Position numbers and translations under genes: made by a program
The notes under the pieces: model-generated
Seen by the model: the letters and a program-made list of their open reading frames with translations, nothing else
The model's database searches: none
What the model was told of the DNA's origin: nothing
Shown: piece after piece, positions 51,960 to 60,451 of the stretch
Position numbering within the stretch: position 1 is the first letter of the stretch
How the letters are laid out: the number at the start of each line of letters is the position of its first letter
Source: a virus
Virus record (IMG/VR): IMGVR_UViG_3300027858_000004
Location: 102,075 to 166,074 of that record
Reading direction: 5' to 3' (one strand)
DNA: 64,000 nucleotides

Positions 51960-54380
51960 ATGGCAAAAGAGTATAGCATGAAAGTAAAGGTAACAAAGGT
52001 AATGTTCTATGACAATGATAGTATGTACGGTATATTTGGTTGCACCCCAGTTGAATATACACCAGACATTGAAAAGAACAAGTATGGTAATTTCAGTCTA
52101 AAAGGTAACTGTCGTAGACTGAGTGAGGGAGAAGAGTACACTATTGAGTTTGAGGGTTCGTTCCCAGATGCTAAATTTGGCAACTACTACAATCTAATTA
52201 AGGTGGAACAGGAGAAGCTAGATACATTAGAAGCTCAGCACAAGTTTCTAAAGGCAATTGTAACACCATATCAGTTTGATTCACTGGTAAATGCATATCC
52301 AAATGATATGATTATTGATTTAATTACAAACGATGAAGTGGATGTAAACATGACAAAGGGAATTAAATCTTATTCATTGGCACAAATTAAAAACAATATA
52401 ATTAAAAATAAAGAAATAGAAGAACTGATTGTTGAATTAGAATCTATTAATATCACAGCTAAAGCAATCAAAAAGATAGTGGCTCATTATGGAACAGCAG
52501 AGAAGGCTCTACACGCTGTGCGAACGAATATCTACTCCCTGTGCGATGTGTCGGGATTTGGATTCAAGAAGGTAGATGGTTTTGCTTTAGAACGTGGAGA
52601 AGACCCAAAGGGATACAAGCGTACTTTCTATGCTTTGAAATATGTATTGGAGAATGCTGGTCAACAAGGTCACACTTGGATATTTGAAGAAGAGGCTTTC
52701 CAAAATGTAAATGGACTCCTAGACTTATATAGTCCAGTATTGCGTGAGATAATAACCAAGGTGTATCAAGATGAAGAGTTCTATGTTATTAAAGATAAGG
52801 TGTCACTGCGTAAGTATTTTAAGCAAGAGGCTGGAATACTAATCCACTTAATGCGCATACGTGATAGCTATGAAGCTCCTTATGAGTTAGATATTGACAA
52901 TGAAATAAAGAACCAAGAGAGTTTGAATAATATTACTTATTCAGATGAACAGAAAATAGCTATTAAAGAGGCAATAGAGAATGGAGTATATATTTTGAAT
53001 GGTAAGGGTGGGGTTGGTAAAACAACTATTATACAAGCAATATTGGGTATCCTATCACACCAATCACATGCTGCTTGTGCACTATCAGGCAAAGCTTCAA
53101 ACATATTAACCAACAAAGGTCTAAATGGCATGACAATGCATCGCCTATTGGGAACAAGTAAAGTGACTAGAGGCTTTGCACATACAGAGTTCTTCCCACT
53201 ACCTGAGAAAATAATTGTTCTAGATGAAGCATCAATGGTTAACGTGGGACTTGCTTATAGTTTAATTCAGGCAATTGCTAATGGCTCTAAGCTTATTATT
53301 GTTGGAGATAGTGGTCAATTAAGTGGAATAGGACAAGGAGATATGTTAAGAGACCTTCTGGCTACTAATTTCTTCGCTAAGAGAGAGCTAGTACATGTTC
53401 ATAGACAAGCTAAAGATAGCGGAATACTTGATATTGCTAACCGCATTCGTGAGGGTGAACAAGTTACTACTTTCAATGGTTCAGGTAAAAGCGCACATGG
53501 CATTAAAAAAGACCAGTTGGTTATTACTTATAAGGATAGAACAGACCTTGCAAATGATATCCGTCATATTATTGATAGTTATAAAAATAAAATGAACTCA
53601 GCAGAAGACATCATGAATTTTCAAATACTTGTAGCAAACAAGGATAAAGGAGACATATCTACAACTGCTATTAACAAGTATGCTCAATCTGTTTTCAATA
53701 AATCTATTAAGCAGGGATTAAAGTATGGAGCATTAGAGTTTAAAGAAACAGACAAAGTAATGGCTAAAGGAAACGTTTATGAAATTACAGTATTTAGAGA
53801 CCTAGAAGCATACAAGGAGAAAAATGTTTATTGGGGTCTCATGAAGAAGTTTAAGGACTTAAGAGAACAAAAAAACACCTGTGAACTATATGAGCAAGAA
53901 ATGGCTAGAGAAGATATAGAGGAGCTACTTAGTGTTGAAAAAGAGTTGGAGAGATTCAGAGGTAGCATTTACACTGAAGACCTATTCAATGGAACGCTGG
54001 GAATAGTTAAGCAAGTCGTAACGGAAGAGAAAGAGCTTCTAATTGAATTTGAAAATATAAAAGGGTTGGTCGCCATTTCTCAAAATGGTTTAGACATAAT
54101 CGACTTGGCATATTGCATGACGATTCACAAGAGTCAAGGGTCAACGATTAAAACGGTTATCGTAGCTATTGACTTTGTTGCATTCAAGCTGTTGACACGT
54201 CAATTAATATACACAGGTATTACTCGTGCAAGTGATAAGTGCATCCTACTAGCTGAGAACAATGCTCTGCATCAAGCAATAGATACAGATAATAGTGGTA
54301 ACAGACAAACATTCTTAGCTGGTTTAATCAGAGGATATCAGCAGAAATTGGAGAATGAAGCGAGACAGCTAGAAGCTTAA
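51960..54380 (+). CDS. RecD2-like SF1B DNA helicase
   Basis: An 806-residue protein. It has an OB-like N-terminus (about 1-80), helix-hairpin-helix segments near 165-220 (S-L-C-D-V-S-G-F-G-F-K-K-V-D-G), Walker A GKGGVGKTT at about 350, Walker B I-V-L-D-E-A-S-M-V at about 420, D-S-G-Q-L near 445, H-R-Q-A-K-D-S-G near 480, and the C-terminal motif T-I-H-K-S-Q-G-S near 720 followed by I-T-R-A-S-D. It should unwind DNA 5' to 3' during replication or recombination. The ATG at 51960 follows GGAGAGAAG and is preferred to a TTG at 51945. Confidence 0.88.
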   Translation: MAKEYSMKVKVTKVMFYDNDSMYGIFGCTPVEYTPDIEKNKYGNFSLKGNCRRLSEGEEYTIEFEGSFPDAKFGNYYNLIKVEQEKLDTLEAQHKFLKAIVTPYQFDSLVNAYPNDMIIDLITNDEVDVNMTKGIKSYSLAQIKNNIIKNKEIEELIVELESINITAKAIKKIVAHYGTAEKALHAVRTNIYSLCDVSGFGFKKVDGFALERGEDPKGYKRTFYALKYVLENAGQQGHTWIFEEEAFQNVNGLLDLYSPVLREIITKVYQDEEFYVIKDKVSLRKYFKQEAGILIHLMRIRDSYEAPYELDIDNEIKNQESLNNITYSDEQKIAIKEAIENGVYILNGKGGVGKTTIIQAILGILSHQSHAACALSGKASNILTNKGLNGMTMHRLLGTSKVTRGFAHTEFFPLPEKIIVLDEASMVNVGLAYSLIQAIANGSKLIIVGDSGQLSGIGQGDMLRDLLATNFFAKRELVHVHRQAKDSGILDIANRIREGEQVTTFNGSGKSAHGIKKDQLVITYKDRTDLANDIRHIIDSYKNKMNSAEDIMNFQILVANKDKGDISTTAINKYAQSVFNKSIKQGLKYGALEFKETDKVMAKGNVYEITVFRDLEAYKEKNVYWGLMKKFKDLREQKNTCELYEQEMAREDIEELLSVEKELERFRGSIYTEDLFNGTLGIVKQVVTEEKELLIEFENIKGLVAISQNGLDIIDLAYCMTIHKSQGSTIKTVIVAIDFVAFKLLTRQLIYTGITRASDKCILLAENNALHQAIDTDNSGNRQTFLAGLIRGYQQKLENEARQLEA

Positions 54381-54382
54381 AT

Positions 54383-54508
54383 TCTCAAAGGTTACTTTTC
54401 ACATAGGCTATCACTTTATATATATAATTAATATAGATTAATATAATAATATATATATATATATATAAATAATAAAGTGAATATAGGGGTCAGAAGTAAC
54501 CTTTGAGA
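54383..54508. repeat. Inverted repeat B (between helicase and winged-helix genes)
   Basis: The left arm at 54383-54399 (TCTCAAAGGTTACTTTT) pairs with the right arm at 54492-54508 at 16 of 17 positions. An inner TCACTTTAT/ATAAAGTGA pair and a long run of AT repeats lie between them. The right arm has the same AAGTAACCTTTGAGA sequence as element A. Confidence 0.8.
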
Positions 54509-54574
54509 TTTCTATTGAAAATAAAGGTTAAAAACATAGGGATTAATGGTGGTTTAGCTAGTAGGAGGATAAGC

Positions 54575-55351
54575 ATGAAGGCAACAAAGCTATTTGAAAA
54601 AGATAATATTATGTCAGGTGTTAATGTTGACATTCATCTTTTTAGTGAAATAGAAGAAATGGTAAAAGAGAATGTGATTAAGCATGATAATCACAGAGGA
54701 TACGTATATAGTTACTTGTGGTTAAACAGTTACCTGTGGAGGCACTTTAAATATTTTAGTGAAACTGTAACCATTAAAACAATGAAAGAGACATTGGGAA
54801 GGAACCCCCTAGATAAAAAGGTAGACTACTTAACCAAGAAAAATGGAATATTGGATAGTAAGGGTTATACAGAATACACAAATGACTTTCCAATTGATGC
54901 AGTAATAAGCACTGAATTCAAATTTGTTTATCTATCTGACCTAGACATAGACACAGCTAAGTCGATTAAATCCATTAAGCCTAGAGGATATAATATGAAA
55001 AAGCCTTTACATGGATATGGCAGAGGTAATAAGGATGGTCTATATTTTTCAAAGGATGATGTAGTCCACATAACATTAGAAGAGTTCCTATTGTGCATGT
55101 CAAATGACAATGTTGGTGTTGATAGCTTTTATTTATATTCATGGATAAAGATGAGAGGCAAACTATTAAAACAAGATGAGATAACAATACTATACAGAGA
55201 GATGACAAATGCATTAGGATACGGTACAGACAAACTAAGAATGCTACTAAGTCATCTTGAAGAAGTGGAATTAATAGAATCAGAAAGCGTTGTTAGCATT
55301 AGTAAGCAGGACAATTCATTTATTACACGAAAACAATATAAGCTAATATGA
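54575..55351 (+). CDS. Tandem winged-helix protein (possible replication initiator)
   Basis: A 258-residue protein starting at the ATG at 54575 after AGGAGGATAAG. It contains two similar winged-helix units, at about 38-100 (Y-V-Y-S-Y-L-W-L-N-S ... L-D-K-K-V-D-Y-L-T-K-K-N-G-I-L) and about 175-240 (F-Y-L-Y-S-W-I-K-M ... L-R-M-L-L-S-H-L-E-E-V-E-L-I). Tandem winged helices are typical of plasmid and phage origin-binding proteins. Genes with large palindromes on both sides, next to a helicase, fit that role, but the function is inferred. Confidence 0.55.
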   Translation: MKATKLFEKDNIMSGVNVDIHLFSEIEEMVKENVIKHDNHRGYVYSYLWLNSYLWRHFKYFSETVTIKTMKETLGRNPLDKKVDYLTKKNGILDSKGYTEYTNDFPIDAVISTEFKFVYLSDLDIDTAKSIKSIKPRGYNMKKPLHGYGRGNKDGLYFSKDDVVHITLEEFLLCMSNDNVGVDSFYLYSWIKMRGKLLKQDEITILYREMTNALGYGTDKLRMLLSHLEEVELIESESVVSISKQDNSFITRKQYKLI

Positions 55352-55382
55352 CAGTGAATAGGGGATATAAATGTGGTCATAA

Positions 55383-55493
55383 TCTCAAAGGTTATCACTC
55401 ACCTATATAGTCACTTTAAATATATTTAATTAATATAATATATATAATAATATAAATAATAAAGTGAATAGGTAGGTGAAAAGTAACCTTCGA
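55383..55493. repeat. Inverted repeat C (after the winged-helix gene)
   Basis: The left arm begins TCTCAAAGGTTATCACTCACC and the right arm ends GGTGAAAAGTAACCTTCGA. Together they pair over about 34 bp with several mismatches around an AT-rich core that again includes TCACTTTA/TAAAGTGA. It is the third member of the A/B/C family. Confidence 0.8.
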
Positions 55494-55588
55494 CCTTTTA
55501 GAGCTATTTTATGGGTGTTCTGCACAAAAGCTTAACTGCATACGCAGTACGCATTTGCACAGGCTGTCGCCTAACATTTTTTATTAGG

Positions 55589-55617
55589 TTGCTTTTAACT
55601 AGTTAATTGCATATAAT
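55589..55617 (+). promoter_or_regulatory. Promoter for the 137-residue gene
   Basis: TTGCTT (55589-55594), 17 bp, TATAAT (55612-55617), 45 bp upstream of the ATG at 55662. Confidence 0.5.
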
Positions 55618-55661
55618 TATATTAAGTAGACGAAATAATTAAAAAGAGGTGAAAGGAAAAC

Positions 55662-56075
55662 ATGGACATAAAAACAGAGGATAGAATAAGGTATGATTGG
55701 CTATTTGGATTGCTGTTCTACGGTGAGAAAGTATCTAGGAATCAATTGAATAAAGTCCCAACGCAACATTCAAGTGTCACACAGATAATTAAATATGCAA
55801 ATGGAATTGAAACATTATTGGATGAGATGACAGAAGATGAATGGGACAACATTGGTTCAGAGAGGATAAGAGTAATCCTATTGGCAATGGGATATATGAG
55901 AAATTCTATTAGGATGAATGCCAAGATGTACTATAGCATAATGCAGCAACAAGGGTTAAAGATGGAGCTACACGAGCATATTGGTGAATTTAGTGAATGG
56001 CTAAAAGTAGGAAACGAAGGAATAGGATTGGATAAATATAATGACATTGAGTTTATAATGCCAGAGATGCTATAA
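55662..56075 (+). CDS. Protein of unknown function
   Basis: A 137-residue protein after AAGAGGTGAAAGG. It has an aromatic N-terminus (R-Y-D-W-L-F-G-L-L-F-Y-G-E-K) and a helical remainder with M-T-E-D-E-W-D. It is followed by a terminator and has its own promoter, so it is a single-gene unit beside the replication genes. No family is recognised. Confidence 0.6.
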   Translation: MDIKTEDRIRYDWLFGLLFYGEKVSRNQLNKVPTQHSSVTQIIKYANGIETLLDEMTEDEWDNIGSERIRVILLAMGYMRNSIRMNAKMYYSIMQQQGLKMELHEHIGEFSEWLKVGNEGIGLDKYNDIEFIMPEML

Positions 56076-56129
56076 GGAAGAACACCACATGAAAAATAGA
56101 AGATACAATAAAACTAAATAAACTAAACT

Positions 56130-56167
56130 AAGGGATGTCTGCAATTATGTGGATGTTCCTTTTTTTA
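56130..56167 (+). terminator. Intrinsic terminator
   Basis: AAGGGATGTC pairs with GATGTTCCTT (10 bp with three G-U pairs) around a 12-base loop, followed by a run of T. It ends the rightward replication-gene region. Confidence 0.6.
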
Positions 56168-57311
56168 TTACTGAAAATAAAAGCTATATAAATACATATA
56201 TATGTCTAATTGTCATTTTAAGATACCTTAGAGAAGAGATAAGAGTGAGTGGAAGTATTTGTCATGGGAAGTGTTAAGAGGTCTTAGAAGAGCTTCTAGA
56301 TATGTTTAAATTGATTCTGAATGGATTGGATAATATTTTTTACATCCGTATGAAAATGAAGGGTTAAATTAGAGAAAGTCATGAGCAGAAATAGTATGTA
56401 AAAGTGGACATCAATTTTAAAGGTGTTTTCAATGCGTTTAATAGGTGTTAAAGAAAAGATGAAGACTTATACCAGAGAGGTAAAACAGAGGTACTCACAG
56501 CTCTAAAAATGATGTCTAATTACGTAAAGGAGGTTACTCTTATCCTGAGACTGTGAGTTAGAAGAATTATAGCATATGTAAAATTGAATGAAAAGAAATA
56601 TGAATCGATACCATTAATTTTAGTCACCGAGACCGAAAATGAAAATGGGGTAAATGATGATACATACATTAGGATAAGATGGAGTGTACATACAGTTTTT
56701 TATTATTTCTGGAAGAGTAAATATAAAATTAGGCAAACAGGTATCGATAGAACATGGGATATATAGGAGTATAAAACTGCAAATGAGAGATTTTATATAT
56801 TATATTGGAAAATGACGGGGGTCTAATGATAATAATAACAGGATAAAATGGTAGGCTGACGATGGCGAATTCGATAGGAGAAAATGGCTTATATGAGGGT
56901 TGACAATAGAAATGATAAAAATATGATATTTATGATAACGAATGGTAATATTAAATGAGCAGAGGTGAGAGAGGATGAAACTAGGATGGAAATAGGATTA
57001 AATTGAAAAATATGATGCTGTGTAGATAGGGGAGCTCAATAATATGTATTATAAAAGAAGAGGTAAAAATTGGAAAATACCCCCGTCTATCTCCTAAAAT
57101 TATACAATTAATCTGTGCTATAAGAGGCATTATAAGAAGGTAGAATTATAGGAAGGTAGGAAAAGTTATATTTTGCCCAAAATTAAATAAACTGAATATT
57201 ATATTTTATAAATGAGATGAAAAATAGGAAAATGAGATTCCATAAAAGTTTAATTTGATTAAACATTATTCGATATATAACAGGCAAAAAATTTTCAACT
57301 TATACGTTTCA
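56168..57311. other. 1.1-kb region without a convincing gene
   Basis: The plus strand is visibly rich in A and G and poor in C. Frames are short and broken. A 24-codon frame at 56432-56506 has AAAGGTG at good spacing, and another AAAGGAGGT at about 56527 is followed by no ORF. This could be decayed genes or a long non-coding RNA or replication region upstream of the origin-like sequence. I do not annotate proteins here. Confidence 0.5.
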
Positions 57312-57487
57312 TGTAATTGTAATTGTAATTGTAATTGAAATATATAAATAGTTATCCACAACCTATAAGTTATCCACAGGTTATCCACAAGTGTTAGTAA
57401 CTATCATATATAATTATTCTTGTCAAGTTTTATATAGTTTATATAGTTTTGCTCAACTCTATCAATCCTATCAACTCTATCAACTCT
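57312..57487. other. Candidate replication origin
   Basis: In order: TGTAAT repeated four times (57312-57335), three perfect DnaA boxes TTATCCACA (57352-57360, 57370-57378, 57381-57389) in the same orientation, two copies of TATATAGTTT (from about 57431), and four 9-bp units of ATCAACTCT type (57452-57487). Repeats, DnaA boxes and iterons together are typical of theta-replicating plasmid or phage origins. Confidence 0.7.
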
Positions 57488-57504
57488 ATTAATATTAGAC
57501 AAAT

Positions 57505-57540
57505 AAAAAAAGTGTAAAGTGAAAATACTTTACACTTTTT
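57505..57540. terminator. Bidirectional intrinsic terminator
   Basis: AAAAAGTGTAAAGT (57507-57520) pairs perfectly with ACTTTACACTTTTT (57527-57540) around a 6-base loop, with A/T runs on both sides. It separates the origin-like region from the leftward early genes. Confidence 0.8.
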
Positions 57541-57619
57541 AGATTCTATTTTTCAGATTCCGTTTTCTATATTCCAGATTTCATTTTCCATCTATTAAAA
57601 CTGCCTATGCCTCTAATAA

Positions 57620-57919
57620 TCATTTAAAGACATCATACAAGGCTTTTAAATTTTCTTCCATGTTCATGTGTAAAACTTTTTCCCCGTCCTTATAGAACCT
57701 CTCTATCTTACATAATGTATTGATTATTGTTTCATATAATATATAGTCTTCATCGCTTGTATTGTCGTCATGTGGATTGAATTCTATCTCCAATAGTCTA
57801 TGCATTATATTAAAAGTCCTGTCAGATTCTTGACTTATATTGTCGTCTCCTTGACTGATATTATAAGCGCATACATATTCAGTATAAGCATTTATGAACT
57901 CTAAAGTTATACCTCTCAT
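57620..57919 (-). CDS. Small acidic early protein
   Basis: A 99-residue acidic helical protein, the last gene of a three-gene group. It starts inside the stop codon of the upstream gene (ATGA overlap). No family is recognised. Confidence 0.55.
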   Translation of the reverse strand: MRGITLEFINAYTEYVCAYNISQGDDNISQESDRTFNIMHRLLEIEFNPHDDNTSDEDYILYETIINTLCKIERFYKDGEKVLHMNMEENLKALYDVFK

Positions 57920-58317
57920 AACTTATTAGATTCCTCACTTTCTTTTATTAGTTCTTCTTCTGTTATAATCTCTAATAATTCCCATTGGTATGTTTCATCA
58001 AACAAGCCTATCATTCTATTCCCATGTTCCAATTCATTATAGTCTATATTCCATTCCTTTAATGATTGATAATCAACAAATATAACGTTCTCATGTTCTG
58101 CGCTAGGTTCTAGCCAATATGTCCCGTTATCATTCCCATACATAAAGTATATTTCAATGGGTTGTAATATCTCATATCCATTGTTTCTAGCTTCCTGTAT
58201 TTCCTGTTCTTCCTGTTCTTCTAATAAGTTTCTTTCAAGTTGTTCAACGCTTACACTGTCCATTCCTAGTCCATTCATTAGCATTAACATTACACCTATT
58301 AAAGTTGTATTAAACAT
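57916..58317 (-). CDS. Early protein of unknown function
   Basis: A 133-residue protein. A short hydrophobic N-terminus (F-N-T-T-L-I-G-V-M-L-M-L-M-N-G-L-G) is followed by a Glu/Gln-rich helix (about 24-43) and a beta-containing domain with Y-F-M-Y-G-N-D-N-G-T-Y-W-L-E-P. The first A of its ATG is the last base of the previous stop codon, so translation is coupled. Confidence 0.55.
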   Translation of the reverse strand: MFNTTLIGVMLMLMNGLGMDSVSVEQLERNLLEEQEEQEIQEARNNGYEILQPIEIYFMYGNDNGTYWLEPSAEHENVIFVDYQSLKEWNIDYNELEHGNRMIGLFDETYQWELLEIITEEELIKESEESNKL

Positions 58318-58619
58318 TATCTAGCACCTACTAACATGCAATACATTTCATCATCTGTTAACCAATACAATTGAATAATACTACCATAGCTATTATCATA
58401 CATCTGTTTTATTTGTTCCGTATCAAACCCATTATAATATAAGTCATCTAATAAACTTTCTAAATTAACATCACACTTTACTATTCCACCAAAATTATAT
58501 GATTCCTGTTCTTCTTCTATTTCTTGTAAAGTCTTATAATCCTTGTTTATTCTCTCTCTAACATACTCTAAAAAATCATAGGCTTTTTGTTCTTCTTCAT
58601 TCATGTTATAAGGTTTCAT
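58317..58619 (-). CDS. Early acidic protein, first of a three-gene group
   Basis: A 100-residue acidic protein (M-N-E-E-E-Q-K-A-Y-D-F-L-E-Y-V near the start). It is preceded by the shared early leader (ATATAAATAGAATGGGATTGATA). It has no recognised family. Confidence 0.55.
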   Translation of the reverse strand: MKPYNMNEEEQKAYDFLEYVRERINKDYKTLQEIEEEQESYNFGGIVKCDVNLESLLDDLYYNGFDTEQIKQMYDNSYGSIIQLYWLTDDEMYCMLVGAR

Positions 58620-58660
58620 ATCATTATCAATCCCATTCTATTTATATTTGTATTGCTATA

Positions 58661-58879
58661 TCAATCTAAAATTGTGTAATGTTCATTCTCTAATACTTCT
58701 ATTAGCGTTTCGTTTAATATATCAACGCTTGTTGACTCATACTCTAAATCATCGTTTAAAGGTATCATATCAACGTATACAAGCATATTGTTACTGGTTC
58801 TATCCTTGTCAATTACGACTGTGTATAAGTCTCCTTGACTGTTCATAATCTTTAAAATTCCATCTGGTAACTTTTTCAT
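58661..58879 (-). CDS. Small early protein
   Basis: A 72-residue beta-rich, acidic protein (L-Y-T-V-V-I-D-K-D-R-T near residue 17). The start is preceded by the leader TTTAAATAGAAAAGGAATTGATA. It has no recognised family. Confidence 0.55.
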   Translation of the reverse strand: MKKLPDGILKIMNSQGDLYTVVIDKDRTSNNMLVYVDMIPLNDDLEYESTSVDILNETLIEVLENEHYTILD

Positions 58880-58920
58880 AATATTATCAATTCCTTTTCT
58901 ATTTAAATTTTGGTATCAAT

Positions 58921-58955
58921 GATACATTAGACAACAACTTTAATTCTAATGTATC
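58921..58955. repeat. Intergenic hairpin between early genes
   Basis: GATACATTAGA pairs perfectly with TCTAATGTATC (11 bp, 13-base loop). It lies at the 3' end of one early gene and just ahead of the leader of the next, like the hairpin at 59226-59261. Confidence 0.65.
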
Positions 58956-58972
58956 CATCATACTAAAATTTA

Positions 58973-59185
58973 TTAAGATACTTTTTTATGATATTTTTTA
59001 GGTAGTAGGATAGTTTTAAATTTATATCCATTTCCATACGCTAAACTATATTCACTTAATAAAAAATTCTTTTCTTCCTTGTCTTCAGCATAGTCACAAT
59101 GTTCATACTCTCTATTGCAAGAGTCCCATAGTAATATTTGATACTGTTGTCCCTGTTGTGGTTCATATGCTTTAGGCATTGTCAT
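58973..59185 (-). CDS. Small early protein
   Basis: A 70-residue protein with a YxILLWDSCNREYEHCDY segment, that is, two cysteines and many aromatic residues, ending in a basic tail. It is preceded by the leader ATATAAATAGAATGGATATGAT. The function is unknown. Confidence 0.55.
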   Translation of the reverse strand: MTMPKAYEPQQGQQYQILLWDSCNREYEHCDYAEDKEEKNFLLSEYSLAYGNGYKFKTILLPKKYHKKVS

Positions 59186-59225
59186 AATTAATCATATCCA
59201 TTCTATTTATATTTTTATATCAATT

Positions 59226-59261
59226 GCAAGGCATATTGTTTCATACTAGAATATGCCTTGC
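59226..59261. repeat. Intergenic hairpin between early genes
   Basis: GCAAGGCATATT pairs perfectly with AATATGCCTTGC (12 bp, 12-base loop). It lies between the 58-residue gene and the leader of the 70-residue gene. No U tract follows, so a processing or stabilising role is more likely than termination. Confidence 0.7.
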
Positions 59262-59277
59262 TATCATAATTGTAACT

Positions 59278-59454
59278 TTATTCTACTACAATTTTAAAGC
59301 TATCATAATTAAACACGTCTCTCATGCCTGTGTTATCCTGTGTTATTTCGCATTCACCAAAAACTTTTTTGACGAATTTTTTAGCATTTCCCCACGTTCC
59401 AAATTGCATAATTTCCGTCTTTTTACCATTTTCTACTTTATATACTTTTTTCAT
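59278..59454 (-). CDS. Small basic early protein
   Basis: A 58-residue protein beginning MKKVYKVENGKKTEIMQFG and ending DSFKIVVE. It is preceded by the leader ATATAAAATAGAATGGATTGATTA at the same distance as in its neighbours, which supports the call. No family is recognised. Confidence 0.6.
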   Translation of the reverse strand: MKKVYKVENGKKTEIMQFGTWGNAKKFVKKVFGECEITQDNTGMRDVFNYDSFKIVVE

Positions 59455-59536
59455 TATTAATCAATCCATTCTATTTTATATTTTAGTTTATCTAATTAAT
59501 AGCGTTTATTCTAATTCTTTGACACTTGTAAGCGTT

Positions 59537-59629
59537 CTAAACGGTTATACCTATCATAACTATTCCAGTAAACAACAAGACGGTAAACAACATCATATAC
59601 GAGTATTTATTCCATAGCGTTTTAATCAT
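59537..59629 (-). CDS. 30-residue membrane miniprotein
   Basis: It starts in an ATGA overlap with the upstream gene's stop. It has a short charged N-terminus (M-I-K-T-L-W-N-K) and then one hydrophobic helix (Y-M-M-L-F-T-V-L-L-F-T-G-I-V-M-I-G). The size and topology are like small phage membrane peptides or toxins. Coupling to the upstream gene supports real translation. Confidence 0.5.
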   Translation of the reverse strand: MIKTLWNKYSYMMLFTVLLFTGIVMIGITV

Positions 59630-59928
59630 GCACTTATAACCTTTGTTAGTACTCGTTCAAAATCTTGAAGGTTACTTGTATTCATGGGAACATCTTTCAC
59701 AACTTCAATGTAAGTCGAACCAAAATCATATGTTAACATAGCTAACAACTTGTTTTGTATAGTGCTAGTGGATTGACTATATTTTGTCATATTGACGATT
59801 ATGCAACCATCATCATATTGAGCTAAAACAGTACTATAATTTACTAAAAAGTTACCGTCACTTTTTAGATTTTTTGTTTTGCCTGATAAACGATTAGAAA
59901 ACATTTCAATTACATCAACATTTTTCAT
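59626..59928 (-). CDS. Early protein of unknown function
   Basis: A 100-residue protein. The central pattern N-Y-S-T-V-L-A-Q-Y-D-D-G-C-I-I-V-N-M-T-K-Y and the following S-T-S-T-I-Q-N-K-L-L recur in small plasmid and phage early proteins I have seen without a function. GGAGG lies nine bases before the ATG, and the start overlaps the upstream stop. Confidence 0.6.
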   Translation of the reverse strand: MKNVDVIEMFSNRLSGKTKNLKSDGNFLVNYSTVLAQYDDGCIIVNMTKYSQSTSTIQNKLLAMLTYDFGSTYIEVVKDVPMNTSNLQDFERVLTKVISA

Positions 59929-60290
59929 AGTGATAAGCCTCCGATAATTTCATTTATATTTGTTGTAGCATCGATAAACATCATACAGTTATTTATTTCT
60001 AAACTAATACACCACTGGTTCAATTCTAAACAAATATATTTTGCATATTCTACCAAAGTATAAAGGTTGTCACTGTTTAACACTTCAGCGAACGCATATA
60101 CAAGCGTATTTTCTTCAGTATGTAAATTTCCATTGTCGTCAATCCATGCACCGTTTTGGGCGATAGATGAACAACCACCAAACAATGAAGACAACTTAAT
60201 CATTGCTTGTTTTACGTTGATAATATTATCGAACGTTTTACCCTCTTTCGATTGAGTAGGAATAATAATCGCAACTTTATTTTTTAACAT
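59925..60290 (-). CDS. Early protein of unknown function, first gene of the leftward early set
   Basis: A 121-residue alpha/beta protein (V-A-I-I-I-P-T-Q-S-K-E-G, then G-G-C-S-S-I-A-Q-N-G-A-W-I-D-D-N-G). It is the first gene after promoter M1 and its leader (ATATAAATAGAATGGACTTGATG). It forms a coupled operon with the 100-residue and 30-residue genes. Confidence 0.6.
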   Translation of the reverse strand: MLKNKVAIIIPTQSKEGKTFDNIINVKQAMIKLSSLFGGCSSIAQNGAWIDDNGNLHTEENTLVYAFAEVLNSDNLYTLVEYAKYICLELNQWCISLEINNCMMFIDATTNINEIIGGLSL

Positions 60291-60345
60291 TTTTCATCAA
60301 GTCCATTCTATTTATATTTTTTGTTTTGCTCTTTTCTATAATCTT

Positions 60346-60375
60346 ATTATAGCACCCTTTAAATTATCTTGTCAA
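60346..60375 (-). promoter_or_regulatory. Early promoter M1 with palindromic -10 region
   Basis: On the minus strand: TTGACA (60375-60370), 18 bp ending GTGC, TATAAT (60351-60346). The -10 is the left half of TATAAT-AAG-ATTATA. It drives the leftward early genes. Confidence 0.75.
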
Positions 60376-60451
60376 TAACTATTTTTTAACTTTTATTATT
60401 TTTTGAAACAAGTCCTTTTCTATTTTTTGTTTTCCTTTTTCCTATACCCAT

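Noticed and set aside
56584-56766. 60-codon rightward frame
   Set aside because: No ribosome binding site and unusual composition. It lies in the gene desert and does not look like a protein.
55660-57300. CRISPR array or phage-encoded spacers
   Set aside because: No regularly spaced repeats with unique spacers were seen here or elsewhere. The tandem units near the origin are contiguous iterons.
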